Of a stretch of DNA of 64,000 nt, positions 23,775 through 36,974 are shown piece after piece. Every line of letters begins with the position of its first letter. Position 1 is the stretch's first letter. The notes under the pieces were generated by a model. That model was not told the origin of the DNA. It saw only the letters and a program-made list of their open reading frames with translations, and made no database searches. The stretch comes from Paramecium tetraurelia (lineage: Eukaryota; Ciliophora; Oligohymenophorea; Peniculida; Parameciidae), in contig NW_001798963.1 in NCBI RefSeq assembly GCF_000165425.1, positions 186,001-250,000 of the forward strand, in the 5' to 3' direction. Both the position numbers and the translations under genes were made by a program.

Positions 23775-26422
23775 TCATTAAGGCAATGCTCCTCCAATTA
23801 ACTGTTGGGCTCCATTGAACAAGTTTATAGGGTTATTACCATCAGTGAAGATATAACCTTATAATCCCAATCCCTTGAGCAACTCAGCTTGCATTTCTGG
23901 TCCTGCATTGGCCATGGCAATAAGGGTATCTTGTCCTAAGGCTTCGATGATTTGCTCAAACTTATTGGATTCGATTGTAGCTAGTTCCTTGGCTCTTCTG
24001 ATTTCAAGTTCAGCCTTCTCTTGTTCATACTTGATGGTTTGATCTTGTTCCTTTTGCTTTTGTTTCAAAGCAGCTTCCTTTTCAATCTTATTGGCTCTTG
24101 CTCTCAATTGAGCCAATTCATATTCCTTTTGTGCTTTGATTTGTTCAGCCTTGGCAATGGCTTCAGCTTCTGCAATGGCAGATCCTTATTAAGTAACTTC
24201 TTGTGATTTGTTTTCCATTTCAAGCAATTTCTGTTTAGCAGCTTCAGCTTTGAGATCGTCTTCAATTCTCAATTAATCTAATTCACCCTAAGCTTATTGT
24301 TCTTGTTATTCAGCAACGTGTTAAGCAGCCTATTCCTATTTCTTGGTTGAAATTTCAATAGCCAAAGAAACAGATCTTTGAAGACTCTATCTAGTTTGGT
24401 TGTCCACTGGTTCGACTGTTTTGATATCTACATTAGTAATGACTAGATTATTCTTCACCATCAGATATTCCTTTCTGATTTTGCCATTTTCATCAGTACC
24501 GAAGATGGCTGTTCTGATGAGTTTGGCAGAGGTCTTATGGAATTTGTCGAAAACAACAGAGGCAACAGCAGCTCTGACTTTAGAAGCCATTTGATTACAG
24601 AGATCTCCAATGAAATCTTTGACTGCAAAGATCTGGGAGGCTGATTCAATGTTATTTTCATCTACCTTAAATCTCCAATTGTAAGCTAAGAGTAATTTCA
24701 AGACAGCATGATCGGATGTTTCAAACAGTGATTTCATCAGTGGAGAATTCTGGACCCATCATAACATGTAATGTATTGACAACACCAGGAGTCTTTGGTG
24801 TTTTACCAGACAAAGATAATTGAGTAAATACTTCATCTGGTTCTAAACATACCAAAGCAGGACCAAATACAATTCTTGTCTTCTTGGTCTTGTAATCATA
24901 GACCTACACTGATGTATTGAAGGGAGCTCTGTAACTAACAACCTTCCATTTGTCTCTCTTTCCACCTGTATGGAAATATTGAGATGACAACAATTATTCA
25001 ACGTTGTTTGGCAATTCCATAGACCATAATTCCTCATGGGATTTCAACATATAGGATTCACCAAAGACAGTTCTCACTTAACCTGTTCTTGTGTCTCTGA
25101 CATACACACCTTCATTCTTGTCAAGAGGAATTCTCTCTCTCTTCTCAATCACTTCCACTACAATGGGAGGTGTGTAGATGCATGGTCCATGAATCATCCA
25201 TTTATTACCTGGTTCATAGTCCACTTCAACTTCTTCAAATTAATTGTTCTTAGCCAACTTCTTCTCAGTGAATTTGCATTTCTCTTTTGCTCTCAAAAGC
25301 AATGCTTGATCCTCTGATAAGATGTAGGAATCTTGAATTCCATATTGCAAAGATTCATTGGGTCTAAGGAAAAAGCTTCTTGGACCTTCAACAAGCACTT
25401 TGGATCCAAATTTGTTTCTTTGAGTTTCAAAATCAAATGGATTCTCTATTATACAATATTGTCTTGGATCTAAAATGGTCAAATTTATCACAGTGACCAA
25501 TTCTTCAAACACATCCACTATGTGTGCAGATGTCTGTTCAGATGTTATCAAATATTCCTCTCCTGCCTTTCTCTCAATTGCTATTCATATTTACACATAT
25601 AAATTACAATAAACATCTTTGAAAGTCTGAATTGCTTTTAAATGCAATGCCTTGCGATTGTCCAAAATCTCAGCATCAATTATCTTGACAAACTCCTCAT
25701 AAACTTAAGGAAGATAGTATCCAGGTGTTCTAATCAACCACTGCTCTCCTGATTTTCTGACAACTCCATTAGAATCATTTTCTTCTTATTTTGCTCTGAT
25801 AAGAATTGCTTAATTCTCTTTAATTAGAATGGAATCGATTTATCCCAAGATCTTTTCCTCAATTCTTGGATAATAAGTGGCTGGACCTTTGAATAGGTAC
25901 TAGTCACCTGCCAAACTGTATTGTTGTTATTAAAATATGATACATATTATTTTCTCCCTATTTAAAGTTACGTTGTGCCTCTATTTTCAAGGCACTTCCT
26001 TCCTTTACAACTGTGAGCTTTTTAGGCTATTGAAGAAGGTTTTCTTTTGGGAAAAGGGGGAATGGAGTGCTGTACTGCTCGAAGAAACGAATCTCTCGTT
26101 CACCATGCAGAACGACAAATTGACTAAACATTAGAGGAATCTCATTACCCATATCGATCCTTAGTAGGCTAACCATCTTTATCCTTCACAATTGGGTTTT
26201 CAATGATGCAATAGTGTTGTTTTGGGAGCACAACCATTTTTTGAGGTTGTTAACCAGACGTAACCTTTGTTGCTATTTCATTATTACTTATTCATGGTCT
26301 TGACGAATAAAAGTTTACGGGCCTATCTCAACTCTAGTCACATTCGAATTGCAATCCAAGACATGTATGAATTAATATGGTAAAATTTTGTATGTGCTTG
26401 TCTATCCTTTGGCTTATGACAT
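23775..26422 (-). CDS. MVP: Major vault protein
   Basis: Structural protein of the vault ribonucleoprotein shell. ATG 26422 gives the start MSQAKGQTSTYKILPYQFIH, then VLDCNSNVTRVEIGPQTFIR, which aligns with the human N-terminus (YIHVLDQNSNVSRVEVGP). Successive vault repeats follow (YCIIENP, LAGDQYLFKGPATYYPR, EQWLIRTPGYYLP, GIQDSYILSEDQALLLRA, KVVSYRAPFNTSVQVYDYK). The shoulder/SPFH-like region is clear (NWRFKVDENN, VRAAVASVVFDKFHKTSA, VDIKTVEPVDNQTR). A cap coiled coil comes next, then the end LLKGLGL with INLFN. Length of about 800 residues is normal. At least four introns; one near 26275 ends in AAG. Identity is very secure; the cellular role of vaults is unclear. Confidence 0.95.
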
Positions 26423-26842
26423 ATATCTTTATTTATTTAATAATTATTTGCATCAATTTTAATCATATATATAATGGCTCAGAAAAGATATATCTCATTT
26501 CAGATATGACATCATTTTAATTATTTAAATTCTTTGCATTTTTCATTTAAAACCCACTTTCCTTTAACTCTTTCTTCTAATTTATAATAAATTCCTTAAT
26601 ATAATTTAAATGCAGAATGTTTTCATTTCTACACATGCTTCAAAATCTTAAATGCCAAAAACTCTATATTAGATTGCATACACATATTTCGTTGAGAAAG
26701 TATTTAAGCTATAAGTACAATATCTTATAATATTTTATATACTTAATATTAATAAGTGAAAATTTTCTATTATCAGCAATTTTACCTAAATTTGTTTCTA
26801 ATATTCCCATAAACGTAACGAAAATATTTTATTATCTCTACG
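26423..26842. other. Divergent intergenic region
   Basis: A 420-bp AT-rich spacer upstream of both the vault gene and the plus-strand frame at 26843. No features recognised. Confidence 0.5.
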
Positions 26843-27720
26843 ATGCCTTCTGTATTAATTTCATAATTTTATCCTGTTAATACTAAATACCCCAAATAAA
26901 TACCATTTCAACATATTTTTAATGAAATTGTAGACTTTTTGAAAGTGGATGAAAATTGGGGTACATAAAGAATTTGTCAGTAGATTACAGCAATATTAGG
27001 GCAAATAAAGTCACTGCCTATTTTATAATAAATATCAGAGGTGCAACCAATGACTTCTTAAACTTATTTAAGATAAATTCAATTAAAGAGCAAAATTAAG
27101 AAAACTAGAAGATGTATGAGAATTTGCTTATCATAATAAGGACGAATAAATACAAAAGATCAGTATATTATTCAAAAAAAGTATTAAATATTTAATCTGA
27201 GATGAATTGATAAGAGGATGATAGTGATAATAAAATTGAGATTTTGAGCACAAAACTTGAATTCTATTTTATTAAAAGGTAGAGAGTAATAGTTGGTGAG
27301 GGCATTTTAAGAAGTTTTGAGACAATCATTTGGCATCTTGAATGTCTAATAGAAATGATTTTAAGTTGTGTTAATTAAAGATGGAAGCATCCGATTTGTA
27401 TAAAAAACAATTATTATTTCGTTTAGTTACTTTTTGAAAAACTTATTATAATCTTGTAAATTCTTTTAAATGTGGGATTAATATATGAAAAAAGGAACTT
27501 ATTGTATTTATTAGTAATATTAATTAAATTAGGCAAATAATTAATAAGATAGGAAAAAATGTAAAAGAGAAAAAGTAAGTTTGTTCCAAATTAATTAATC
27601 ATTTTTGAGATAAAAGAAAAATTAAAGGAAAATCAATGGAAGGTAACTTTAGTTGTCAAGAAGAATGATCATACTTTATATAATTTCCTATCATTTCCAA
27701 AGCCTACAAAATATATATGA
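26843..27720 (+). CDS. Uncharacterised gene, structure unresolved
   Basis: ATG 26843 opens a frame whose first 100 residues are protein-like (YPKQIPFQHIFNEIVDFLKV). A 23-nt intron gives DYSNIRANKVTAYFIINIRG, then TNDFLNLFKINSIKEQ. After about 27200 no single splice pattern joins the pieces, though several stretches are clearly coding-like (for example VLIKDGSIRFVQKTIIIS near 27370). TGA 27718-27720 is the last possible end before the convergent MORN gene. It may be a real gene with misplaced introns or one that is decaying. No family assigned. Confidence 0.4.
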
Positions 27721-27762
27721 GTTTTAATAAGAAAGTGTTATGGAATTAAAATATCTTTTTTA

Positions 27763-28898
27763 TCAATTAATAGCATTATGTCCATCCCCAGCAGCTTCAT
27801 CTAACCATCTTTATCTTCTACCATCAATCCATTCACCTTCTCTTTGTTCTCCCCCTGGCTTAACAAATATTCCCTTGCCATGTTATTTACCTTTTTTCCA
27901 TTCTCCAATATATTTTCTACCATCACTCCAAATAAAAGTCCCTTATCCATGCTTCTTATCATCCTCATAGCTTATGAATAGTGAAAAATTAATTACTCTC
28001 CCTCATAACTTCTTCCATCAGGCCAGGTGGTTGTTCCTTAGCCATGCATTTTATTTCTCTTCCATTCTCCTTAATATTTTCTATTATCAGCCCAAATATA
28101 CACTCCAAACCCATGGATGTCATTATTATCAAACTAACCTTCATACATGGATCCATCAGCAAATACTAGTTTCCCTTTACCATGCTTCTTCCCCTCTTCA
28201 TACTATCCTTCGTAATGAGCCCCGTCTGGCCATGTCTCTTTACCATTACCATGTTATTTATCATCCTTCCAAAATCCTACATATTGAGCTCCATTGTTGT
28301 GAATGTATTTGCCCTCTCCATTTGCTTTGTCATTTAGCCATTCACCTTCGTATACATCTCCATCAGCATGTATTAATTTGCCTTTTCCACATGCCTTATC
28401 ATTCTACCAATATCCTTCATAAACTGAACCTAAACACTTGATTATTATAATTACCATCTGGCCAAACTTATTTTCCCCAACCCCATCTCATTTTCCCTCT
28501 CCATTAACCAGCATATGTGGCACCTTTTAATGTAAATCAAAGATAATACCAGTCTCCAAAGTTACTGGTTCATACTCTTTCTACTCATCAGGAACAGGTT
28601 GTTGATTATTTTAACTATCTTTATGAGGATTAACTGAAGCTTCGTTGCTTTCAACTAGTTTAACTTTTTCTTTGTAGGACTCATTTTTCTATTTGTCCTC
28701 CTGTTGTTGTTCCTACTTTTTTTCATCTAAAATCTCCTCTTTAGGTTAAGCTTATTATTAAGCATCATCTTATGGGACATTTCCAACAGCAAACACTTAT
28801 TCTATTTATTACTATTCCTCCAAATCCACCTTCTATTTCTTATCCTCAATTGTTTGTGCTACCATATCCTTACCACAAATTCCAGTGCAGTTGCCCAT
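27763..28898 (-). CDS. MORN-repeat protein with N-myristoylation signal
   Basis: ATG 28898 gives MGNCTGIC: Gly2 and Cys4 form a classic myristoylation/palmitoylation start, predicting membrane attachment. About 110 disordered acidic residues follow, then roughly nine MORN repeats of about 23 residues, such as [40 protein letters not shown] and [16 protein letters not shown]. Three introns of 25-26 nt fit; two end in AAG. MORN sheets bind lipids or act as membrane-cytoskeleton tethers in ciliates and apicomplexans. The cortical role here is inferred. The stop lies 43 bases from the convergent frame ending at 27720. Confidence 0.88.
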
Positions 28899-28979
28899 AA
28901 TTCCTTTTTTATATAATAATTAAATAATGAAAAATTAATCATTATGGACAAAATATATATCTCATAATTCCTCCCAACT

Positions 28980-29208
28980 TCAATTTAAATACCAGCTCAA
29001 CCCTCCCTCCTTCAATATATCTCTTGTTCCCTGTTAATTTGCTTTTTTAGCTTTTTAATTTTTTAGAAACATCATCCCTAAGCCCAAGTCATTTATAACC
29101 ATATTACCATGTAATCCTATTACCTATTCAAATATGTCGCTTGCTCATAATCCTAAAATGTCAAACTACTTATAAAATAAATTATTCATCACTATATCCG
29201 AATTTCAT
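28980..29208 (-). CDS. Possible small protein
   Basis: Between ATG 29208 (MKFGYSDEQFI) and TGA 28980 lies a protein-like stretch ending IFEQVIGLHGNMVINDLGLG and MMFLKNQKAKKANQQGTRD. The two pieces are in different frames and I could not place an intron that joins them exactly. A small real gene is plausible given its position 81 bases upstream of the MORN gene start. Confidence 0.35.
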
Positions 29209-29663
29209 TCTCTTTTATCAAAGACACTTTGTATTGTATGGAATTAATAGAGAAACAAAATTATGATTAGTATATAGACCTTTGAAGAGCAATTGGTTAA
29301 AGCAATTGATTAAAGCTTATTAAATAACTCTGATTTATTATAATCTTATTTGATAATATTTACATTGTTATAAATCTTCCTTAATTAACTCAAAATTTAA
29401 GGTTTAAATCCCTCTATATCACTTCTCTTTAATATTTACTTACTTTCTCATTAATATACTATCCTGATTTTATCATATATTCTTGTTTGTATTTATTTTA
29501 ACCAGTAAAATATTAACTAATTAATTAATCGTGATTATTCAATTATTAAACCATCTTTTCTTTTAACTAAGAATCTCAAGAAGTATATTTAATTTCTTTA
29601 AATCTCTAGAACACAGTTCTCGAAACTATCTAATTAATGTATAATAAACATATTATAAACAAT
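29209..29663. other. Intergenic, very AT-rich
   Basis: No open frame of protein-like composition. A tRNA-A-box-like string occurs near 29287, but no cloverleaf forms. Confidence 0.5.
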
Positions 29664-32600
29664 TCAACAATTTCTCAAATTGACAAATCCCCTTCCTAAT
29701 TCGACCAACTCTTAAAATGTACCCTATTCTACTATGGTTCCATTTTCCATATAGTAAATTCGATCATAATCCTTTAATGCTTCCAATCTATGTGAGATTG
29801 TTATTATTGTCTTTCCACACTCTCTCAAATATTATTAAATGAAATCTTCCACAGATTAATCTACGCTTGCAGTCGCTTCATCTAAACAAATGATATCTGG
29901 ATTTTATAACACAACTCTTGAAAATGAAATCAACTGTCTCATCCCCTAAGAAATTTAATTTGACTCTATCTATGTCTCACTATCCATTGGAATGTATTTT
30001 GAAATAAGATCCTAATCAGAGCAATCCAAATTCTCACTCAAAGTTCCATCAAATACAAATCCTGATTAAGGAATAACACCCACTTTATTTCTCCATTAAA
30101 AAAGCTATTATGATGGCACCGACATTTCTCCATAAGTTTGCTCATATAATTGAAATAAAACTGCCAAAATTGAAGATTTGCCACTTCCTGTCCTCCCACA
30201 AAATGCTATCCTCTTTCCTTATTCAATCTCTAAGTTTATTCCTTTTAATGCTAACTACCCATTAAGGTACTATAATTGAACATCCTTAAACTTTATCTCT
30301 TTGGAATAATTCAAGTATTTATTTTGTTCCATTGAATTATTACAATATTTGTTTACTCTTTCATATGATACCAGTTCTTGTTCACAAGTAGTTAACGATA
30401 ATGTTAAATCCTTAAATATACTTATCTTAGTCAAAGAGTAATATAATAACAATTATAAGGTTGACTTACTGATAGACAACTCATAGTATAAACTTAAAGC
30501 AGTGAACAATAGAATAAAAAATACGATGAATCCTGCAATTAGTTGCAATCTTATCTATAACCACAATGCAATTACTCTACTACACCATTAAACTTAAGTG
30601 GCTTGTGTTAGTTTATTTAGAAATATACCTTAAAATATATTATATTCATAAATACTTCTAAATTCTTCCCGTTTATTGAAGGCATTTATAGTTAAAATTC
30701 CTTTGAATTACTCAAAAATGATGGTTGCCAAATTTGAATTAGTCTCTGCATCCAATCTACGTAATGACAGACTGGTTGGTCTGTATAGTTATTATAATCT
30801 ATAAAATAGTAGTGCTGACACTATTACAGGTAGCATCAATTGATACTAAAGAACAACCAACACAATTAAGGTTCCGATACAATTAAAAACGTTATTGCAT
30901 AATATATTCAACTCAAATGGAAATCTGTTATCTATAACATTTTGATCATCTGAGAATCGTATTAATATCTGTCCACTATCCTCAGCATCAAAAAAAGAAC
31001 AAGTTGCATGCATCACATGGCTCAATAAATTACTGAATATAGATTTGGCTTAAACTAAATTACCATAAGCAAACGACACAGCTCTTGATAATTTGATGAT
31101 TATATCTAAAACTAATAATACAAATAAGGTCAATTCAAAAGAATTACTAAAGATAAATATTGGATTCTAATTAATATAGGAGTTTAGCCATAAATCATAG
31201 ACATTAAAAGACATTTACATTAAAGCTAATGAAATCAATATCCATAAAAAGTTGTTTAACCCTAGTGCTTGTAAATAGCAGGAGATTGAGTTTTAAGCCT
31301 TCTTGATTTCAGGTTTTTCATTATTTTCTCTTTCCTGCTACACTGTTTCTTATTAGACAATATTGCCACTCTACTCTTTCAAATCAAAGGTTATATCCTG
31401 CAAATCTTGGAAATACATATCAATTTTCTGTTAATCATAAATGACCTAACCCTCCTGAATAATTATAATTTAATCTGCATATTTTTTGTATCTCTGCAAA
31501 TGATTATCATTTAATGCAAATATTATCGGTTTCTTTAACTTCAATAAATTATAAAAAATGCTATCTCCTACTAGTGGATCTAAACTACTAAAGATATCAT
31601 CCATTAGATATATATTACTATAATTGTACAAAGCTCTACAGATACACAATCTCTATTTTTATCCTCCTGATAGTTTAGATCCATCAGGGCCAACATCAAA
31701 TAAGTCCTTCTCTGGATATTGTTTAATATCATCAATTAAATTACTCAAAATCAAGCACTATTGGTATAACTCAGCGTCATAATTTGATTACATTAAAATG
31801 TTATCCCTAATTGTCCCTTTAAAAAGCCAACATTATTGCGAAACATATGAAAATTCTTAATTTACTTAAAAAAATCCAGAATACGGCTTCATTTAATTCA
31901 AAAGCGAGAGTAGAAATGAAGATTTTCCTGATCCCACTTTTCCTCCAATGAATACTATATTATCTATCTTGAAGTGAGGAATTTTCAAGGTGAATGCGGC
32001 ATCAAAATCCCATTTTAGCTCTGCTAAGTTAATTTGAATGCCTTCTTCAAACTAATTTTTAACTTTTCGAGTTATCACAAATGAATTAATTCTTTTAAAC
32101 GAAGTCTTTGCTTATAGCATCCCAGCCAAAGTCCAAGGTAATGCGTTTAAAGGATTTGTTAATAATGAAAATACATAAATGATGGTAAATACATTATCTA
32201 GATCGTTGTTTTGGTGAAATATATGTATACAGTAATTGAAGATATCAGAAGTATTAGTAATTGACCAAAAGATGACACAGAGAGAATCCAGCCATTTTGA
32301 ACCTGCAATAACTGCGAATTCTTTATCTCTGAGATTCATAATTTTGGATTCCCATTTGTTCTCCCATTTCAGAAATTTGATAGATTTAGGATTAGTAATA
32401 AACTCTTTTAAAGCTTTCATTCTTTAATCTTTGTAGATCAGACCTGATGAATAATATTGGCCTATTTTGTTTGCAATTGCAAAATTGATAAGCATTAAAA
32501 TGATGGCTATAGTAAATCCTACAAAAACTGCCTCTTGTATTTGCAAATATAAAATTGTCATGCCTATCATCAATTTTAGAATTAAAGACCAAAATTCATG

Positions 32601-33179
32601 AAAACTTATAAAATAATTCATGATTGTATTGACATCAATATTGATTAGGTTCATGAGATCTAAATTAGATTAGGCTTCAATGGAATTATACAATGTTTAG
32701 ATCAAGAATGATTTACATCTGAACTCTAAAATCTTGATTTAATAATTGTATTATGTATCAGTGAGGGTAGACACTAAGGTTGAACACAAGACTGCACCTG
32801 AGTAGACTACAAAGTCGTTATTTGATTAATCTACCGCAGTAGTCAAGTAATTGATTAAAATTGGAGTAGTGAATAAAAAAATAACCGAGAATAATTTTAG
32901 CAATCCAATCCATATAAAATTCTGCAAAAACATTTTCTACAAGGTCTTCAAAATGGGTTCATTGTTCTCCAATCCTCCATCATATTAACCAATTAGTTCA
33001 TTGGGTAGGTAATTAGAATCACTAAGAGTGTTTTCTACTTCCTCCAAAGTAATAATTCTCTCCTTCGATTATATGATTTTGCGGATTTAAGTGAAGAATA
33101 AACTACTCAGATTTTATTTGTAATTTTTAGACATATAGGACTGGATCTCTTCATTCAAATTTTGATGTTGAACTTTCAT
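29664..33179 (-). CDS. ABC transporter, ABCC (MRP) subfamily
   Basis: Full transporter of about 1,150 residues, TMD1-NBD1-TMD2-NBD2, without a TMD0. ATG 33179 starts a short cytosolic N-terminus. NBD1: Walker A GGKVGSGKSSF, signature LSGGQKQRLCICRAL, Walker B IYLMDDIFSSLDP, where Asp replaces the catalytic Glu as is usual for ABCC NBD1. NBD2: Walker A CGRTGSGKSSIL, signature-like SQGMRQLISFSR and Walker B IICLDEATASVDQ, then the switch His in TISHRLE. TMD2 contains the intracellular coupling stretch FFDAEDSGQILIRFSDD. It probably exports organic anions or conjugates; the substrate is unknown. Few introns are needed. The start is 79 bases from the stop of the upstream cyclase gene. Confidence 0.9.
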
Positions 33180-33258
33180 GAATAAAATATTCCTGTTGAT
33201 TTATAAGAATGATAATTTTAAAACAAAAGAATTGTAAAACATAATAGACTTAATATAT

Positions 33259-36009
33259 TCATTTTTCTGTTAATTCTCTATACCCCTTCCAATCTTAAGG
33301 AGCTTTGAAATTAGTTTCTCCCATTACATTAAAAAGTGTACTGATTGGACCATCATTCGGTTTAAGTTACTTAGCTTTTTCAAACCACATATGGGCCTCT
33401 TTCCAATTTCCCAACAGGTAGCCTTAGAATCCTTGACCAAATTGATGCTAGATTTAGTAGTATGTATAACATTACCAAGAATTCTGGATTGAAATTTTTA
33501 GTTATAAGTCCAAGATCCTTGTTTCTTTTCATATACAATTCTCCATTAAAATCACCAGACTCTAATTATTAAAGAAAGATTTGCTTTTTCTCATACATCA
33601 CTTATTGCTTCTCTTCCTAAGGGTAATCCTACTTACTAAGAGGCAAATCATCTCCCTCCATCTCAACTGTGAACAAACCAACAGGCTTAACACTTCCCTT
33701 CACTGTAACTTTATCGATCTATCTTGTATATTTCTTGATTTCATTGGAGAAATATTGGTGCAATTCACTTGAGATCAAGACTGCCACTCCATATTATTTA
33801 GTTGCAGCTTCTAAACGGGAGGCCATGTTAACATTTGGACTTAGATAGGAGGCATCAATTTTGAATTCTGATCCAATGGCCCCTTCTATACCCCATCCTA
33901 TATGCAATCCGAATCCCATCTTGACTTTATATCCTGGCAAACGTTGACTTAATCTCTCATCATTTCTATATTCTAATATTTTGGGTTCTCTATTGATCTT
34001 AGCATATATCTTCATGAAAGCAATTAGAGCACAATCAGCTAATTAATTTATGAACACCAAGTTGGACCTTGTATAATATAATGATATTTACCATTTGATT
34101 TCATTTCCATCCTCATACCATTAAGAATCATTGATTTTCCAAACTAATAAGAATGCATCTCCTATGTTTTTATTGGCTGATCCTTGATATCGATCCACCA
34201 TTGAATGAACAATCTCAGCTATATTATTGACAAACAACATCACATCTTTTTGCAAGACCTCAGTGGCATCAGTGAAATTACGAATATCACAAAATCCATA
34301 AATTGCCCATTTACGTTTACCTGGTAACATAGGATCCACATCTCCTGATGATGCCATATTAGTTCCTATAATAGCAGAACCTGCATCACCAAATCCTAAT
34401 GCCAACAAGGCCCCTATTTTGATGATAGCATTTTCTATCTAAGTGGTTTCCTTTTGGGTTCCTTCAGATTCTAATTTCATCTCCTTAGCCAATTAAGGAT
34501 TCTTAGCTATTAAATTGACTTTCACTATCATCCTATCTATTGGTTTCAATGCAACATTACTAGCATCATTGGAAAATGCAATTGCTCCAAATAACAATAC
34601 AGCACTCACAAATAAGGTATTAACAATATTGATAATTGAATTCTTAGACTCAACATCAGAATTATCTGAGACAAAAAGAATGACAGGATCACCGATGTAA
34701 TCCAATCCCACTAATACAGGATCTACTAATTCAAAATAATAGCTTTTCGAACTTTCTCTTAAAAATTAATATGAAGGGGTTTCGTAATTCTCTATCTCAG
34801 TAAATGGGTTAGTGATATATCCTACAGGTGTGTCAAATGATTTATGCTAATCGATCACAAAATTAATTGTCTAATTGATCTCACTTAATTTAGTATTCGG
34901 AATTTCAGCCACAACTCTGAAATATGAAGCTGCATAAGCCAAACTATATGAGGGTTCAAAATAGTAATCAGAACTAAATAAAGGCATGATTAAAAGCAAT
35001 ATAATGACAAGGATGATGACTTTCTTCGTTGTGGAATCTGATAATCTCTTGCTCACTCTTGATTCTTTTATTTCTTTTGCTTTGATTTACGATGGTTCTT
35101 TCATAGACTGTCTACGATTTGGTAAGCTCTTTGGAATCGAATTCTCAATTTAGAGTTATTTTGCAACCATATTTTAATTTTCTCGATTTTCTTAACTATT
35201 CGCATTATCTTCTCCTTCTGGTTTATGACTCTCAATACTGCCCCGTTATTCAGTGTGATTCTCTTTTTTATTTAGATTCTCTTATTCAATTGCTATATTA
35301 TTAATGTTCTCATAAACAGATGGATAAATTGTTGCTCTACTTTTTTTAATGGTCTAAGTTCGGATTGGTTACCTTTTGAATGCTTATTCCTACGAATAAC
35401 TAGCTGCCTTATACAACTTAACTATTCTAATTAATCTAACAAGACGAACAACTCTAATTGCTTTTGAACTAGTCTTAGAGGCTTTGTTGGCTTGGGACAA
35501 TTAGGAGGCGGATTTTGCAGCTACGGAACCTCTAAAATAAGATTAGGGGGGGAAATAGTTACTGTAAACCAACTGCAATATTGAACTAGGTGATATCCAA
35601 AATTTAAGAAACTGTTGATATTATATCCAGCCAGAAAAAGAATGAATTAAAATAGTCAGTTCTAACCATGCTTGCAATGACAATTTCAATTGAAAATATT
35701 ATCTACCATAGATGATGATTTTACCATGCATATTATAGTGATTACATCGAATCCATCATCAGCTCTTTTATCAAAAGCAATAATTCTAATGTCATCGCCA
35801 AATAGAGCATAGATAGTTAACAGATTTACGAATATTTAAAACCAACTACTATCCAAAATACTCGTTAAGAGTGGAAACTTATCACTGAATTCATAATTTT
35901 TTCATTACATTTCTTAATCTTGACCAAACACGTCGATATCATCAGCGTTGCTCTCTTCTGAAATTACAGATTAGTTATCAACTTCTGGATTTACTTGCGG
36001 TTCATTCAT
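33259..36009 (-). CDS. Voltage-sensor-containing class III adenylate cyclase
   Basis: Makes cAMP from ATP. From ATG 36009: an acidic N-terminus, S1 (FQIFVNLLTIYALFGDDIRI), S2, S3 (NSFFFWLDIISTVSQILDI) and a textbook S4 with Arg/Lys every third residue (AIRVVRLVRLIRIVKLYKAA). About 110 charged residues then follow with no S5, pore or GYG. Next come a membrane helix (VIILVIILLLIMPLF), an outer domain, a second helix (TLFVSAVLLFGAIAF) and a HAMP-like turn. The cyclase domain has metal Asp in YGFCDIRNFTD and NIGDAFLLVW, and the transition-state Asn/Arg in SPNVNMASRLEA. The C-terminus is TPR-like (GNWKEAHMWFEKAKQLKPND). Related to ciliate and Plasmodium channel-cyclases. Confidence 0.88.
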
Positions 36010-36292
36010 TATTATTTCTATTTTAATTATTATACATATTCCTAAATTTATAACTATATAATAATATAATTAACTAAATTATTTATAAGTAAGATCTTTT
36101 TCAAAATATATTCTTCAATCTTTCCAATTTCGTTTTCATAAATATATAAATAAAGAATAATTATATCTATCAATGAGATTAGGGTTGGTTGGTTTTCCGT
36201 TTTTTCCTTTTTGCATCAGTTTTTCCAATTCAATTCATTTTTCATCATCACAATTTGTAATAATAGAAAAGTGTGAGAAAAATGTCTCTGCA

Positions 36293-36974
36293 TCAATCTA
36301 AAGGAATTTCTTCTTGATAACTTTTTTACTCAGTCTTAAAACTCAATTAAGGTGTTGATGTTTTCAATTTAATTACAGTTACCTGTGTATCTGTAATAAG
36401 CATAAGGTCCTTACTAAATGGATTTTGAATCAGTTGTTTAAGCACAGATTTCTTTGATTCATCTATATTATAATTTATATTTTATATTATAAGATTCTGA
36501 ATTTAAATAATGAATTCATTACTGTTTAAAGGAATACTTACTTTTGCATTACTAGAATTATTCAAATATTGCGGATTCTGATAAAAGAGTATTATTGATA
36601 GTATTAAAAATCTTAACTAATTACGAGAATTATAATCAATTCCATATTTAAGATTTCGGGACATTGAATCGTTGAGCATATTTGGTGTATATACCTAATT
36701 CTCTATTTTTAATTTCTTCTATTTTCTGTCTGGATGCCAAATTGATTTTGTTATTCCTATAAAATGAATTTCTAAACCCAATATGTTATTCTAATTAGGA
36801 GGAAACAACAGGAGATTTGTGAACATTTTGTCTCCTCCTCTTCTTGTCTACCATGACTCGTATATCCACTTTCTGTAATGGCGGTAGTGATCTTTTTTAT
36901 TATTCTCGTGAATTTTTTTCTGAATACTAATCTTCGTCAGTCTCATTTATGGGGAGTGGATTGGTTCCCTCCAT
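36293..36974 (-). CDS. Hypothetical basic protein
   Basis: ATG 36974 gives an acidic start (MEGTNPLPINETDEDQYSE) followed by a basic region (VDKKRRRQNVHKSP). A 19-nt insert near 36795 (GTT...TAG), if it is an intron, joins it to a frame that runs to TGA 36293, with pieces such as TPNMLNDSMSRNLKYGIDYN and SVLKQLIQNPFSKDLMLITD. No domain recognised. It is divergent from the phospholipase D gene and upstream of the cyclase gene on the same strand. Confidence 0.5.

Noticed and set aside
27740-28441. Two open plus-strand frames rich in His, Pro and Leu
   Set aside because: They are antisense to the MORN repeats, whose G-E-W/D-G-x codons give such strings on the other strand.
29283-29415. tRNA-like A-box string (GAGCAATTGGTTAAAGC) followed by GGTTTAAATCC
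   Set aside because: The two boxes are too far apart and no acceptor or anticodon stem pairs around them.
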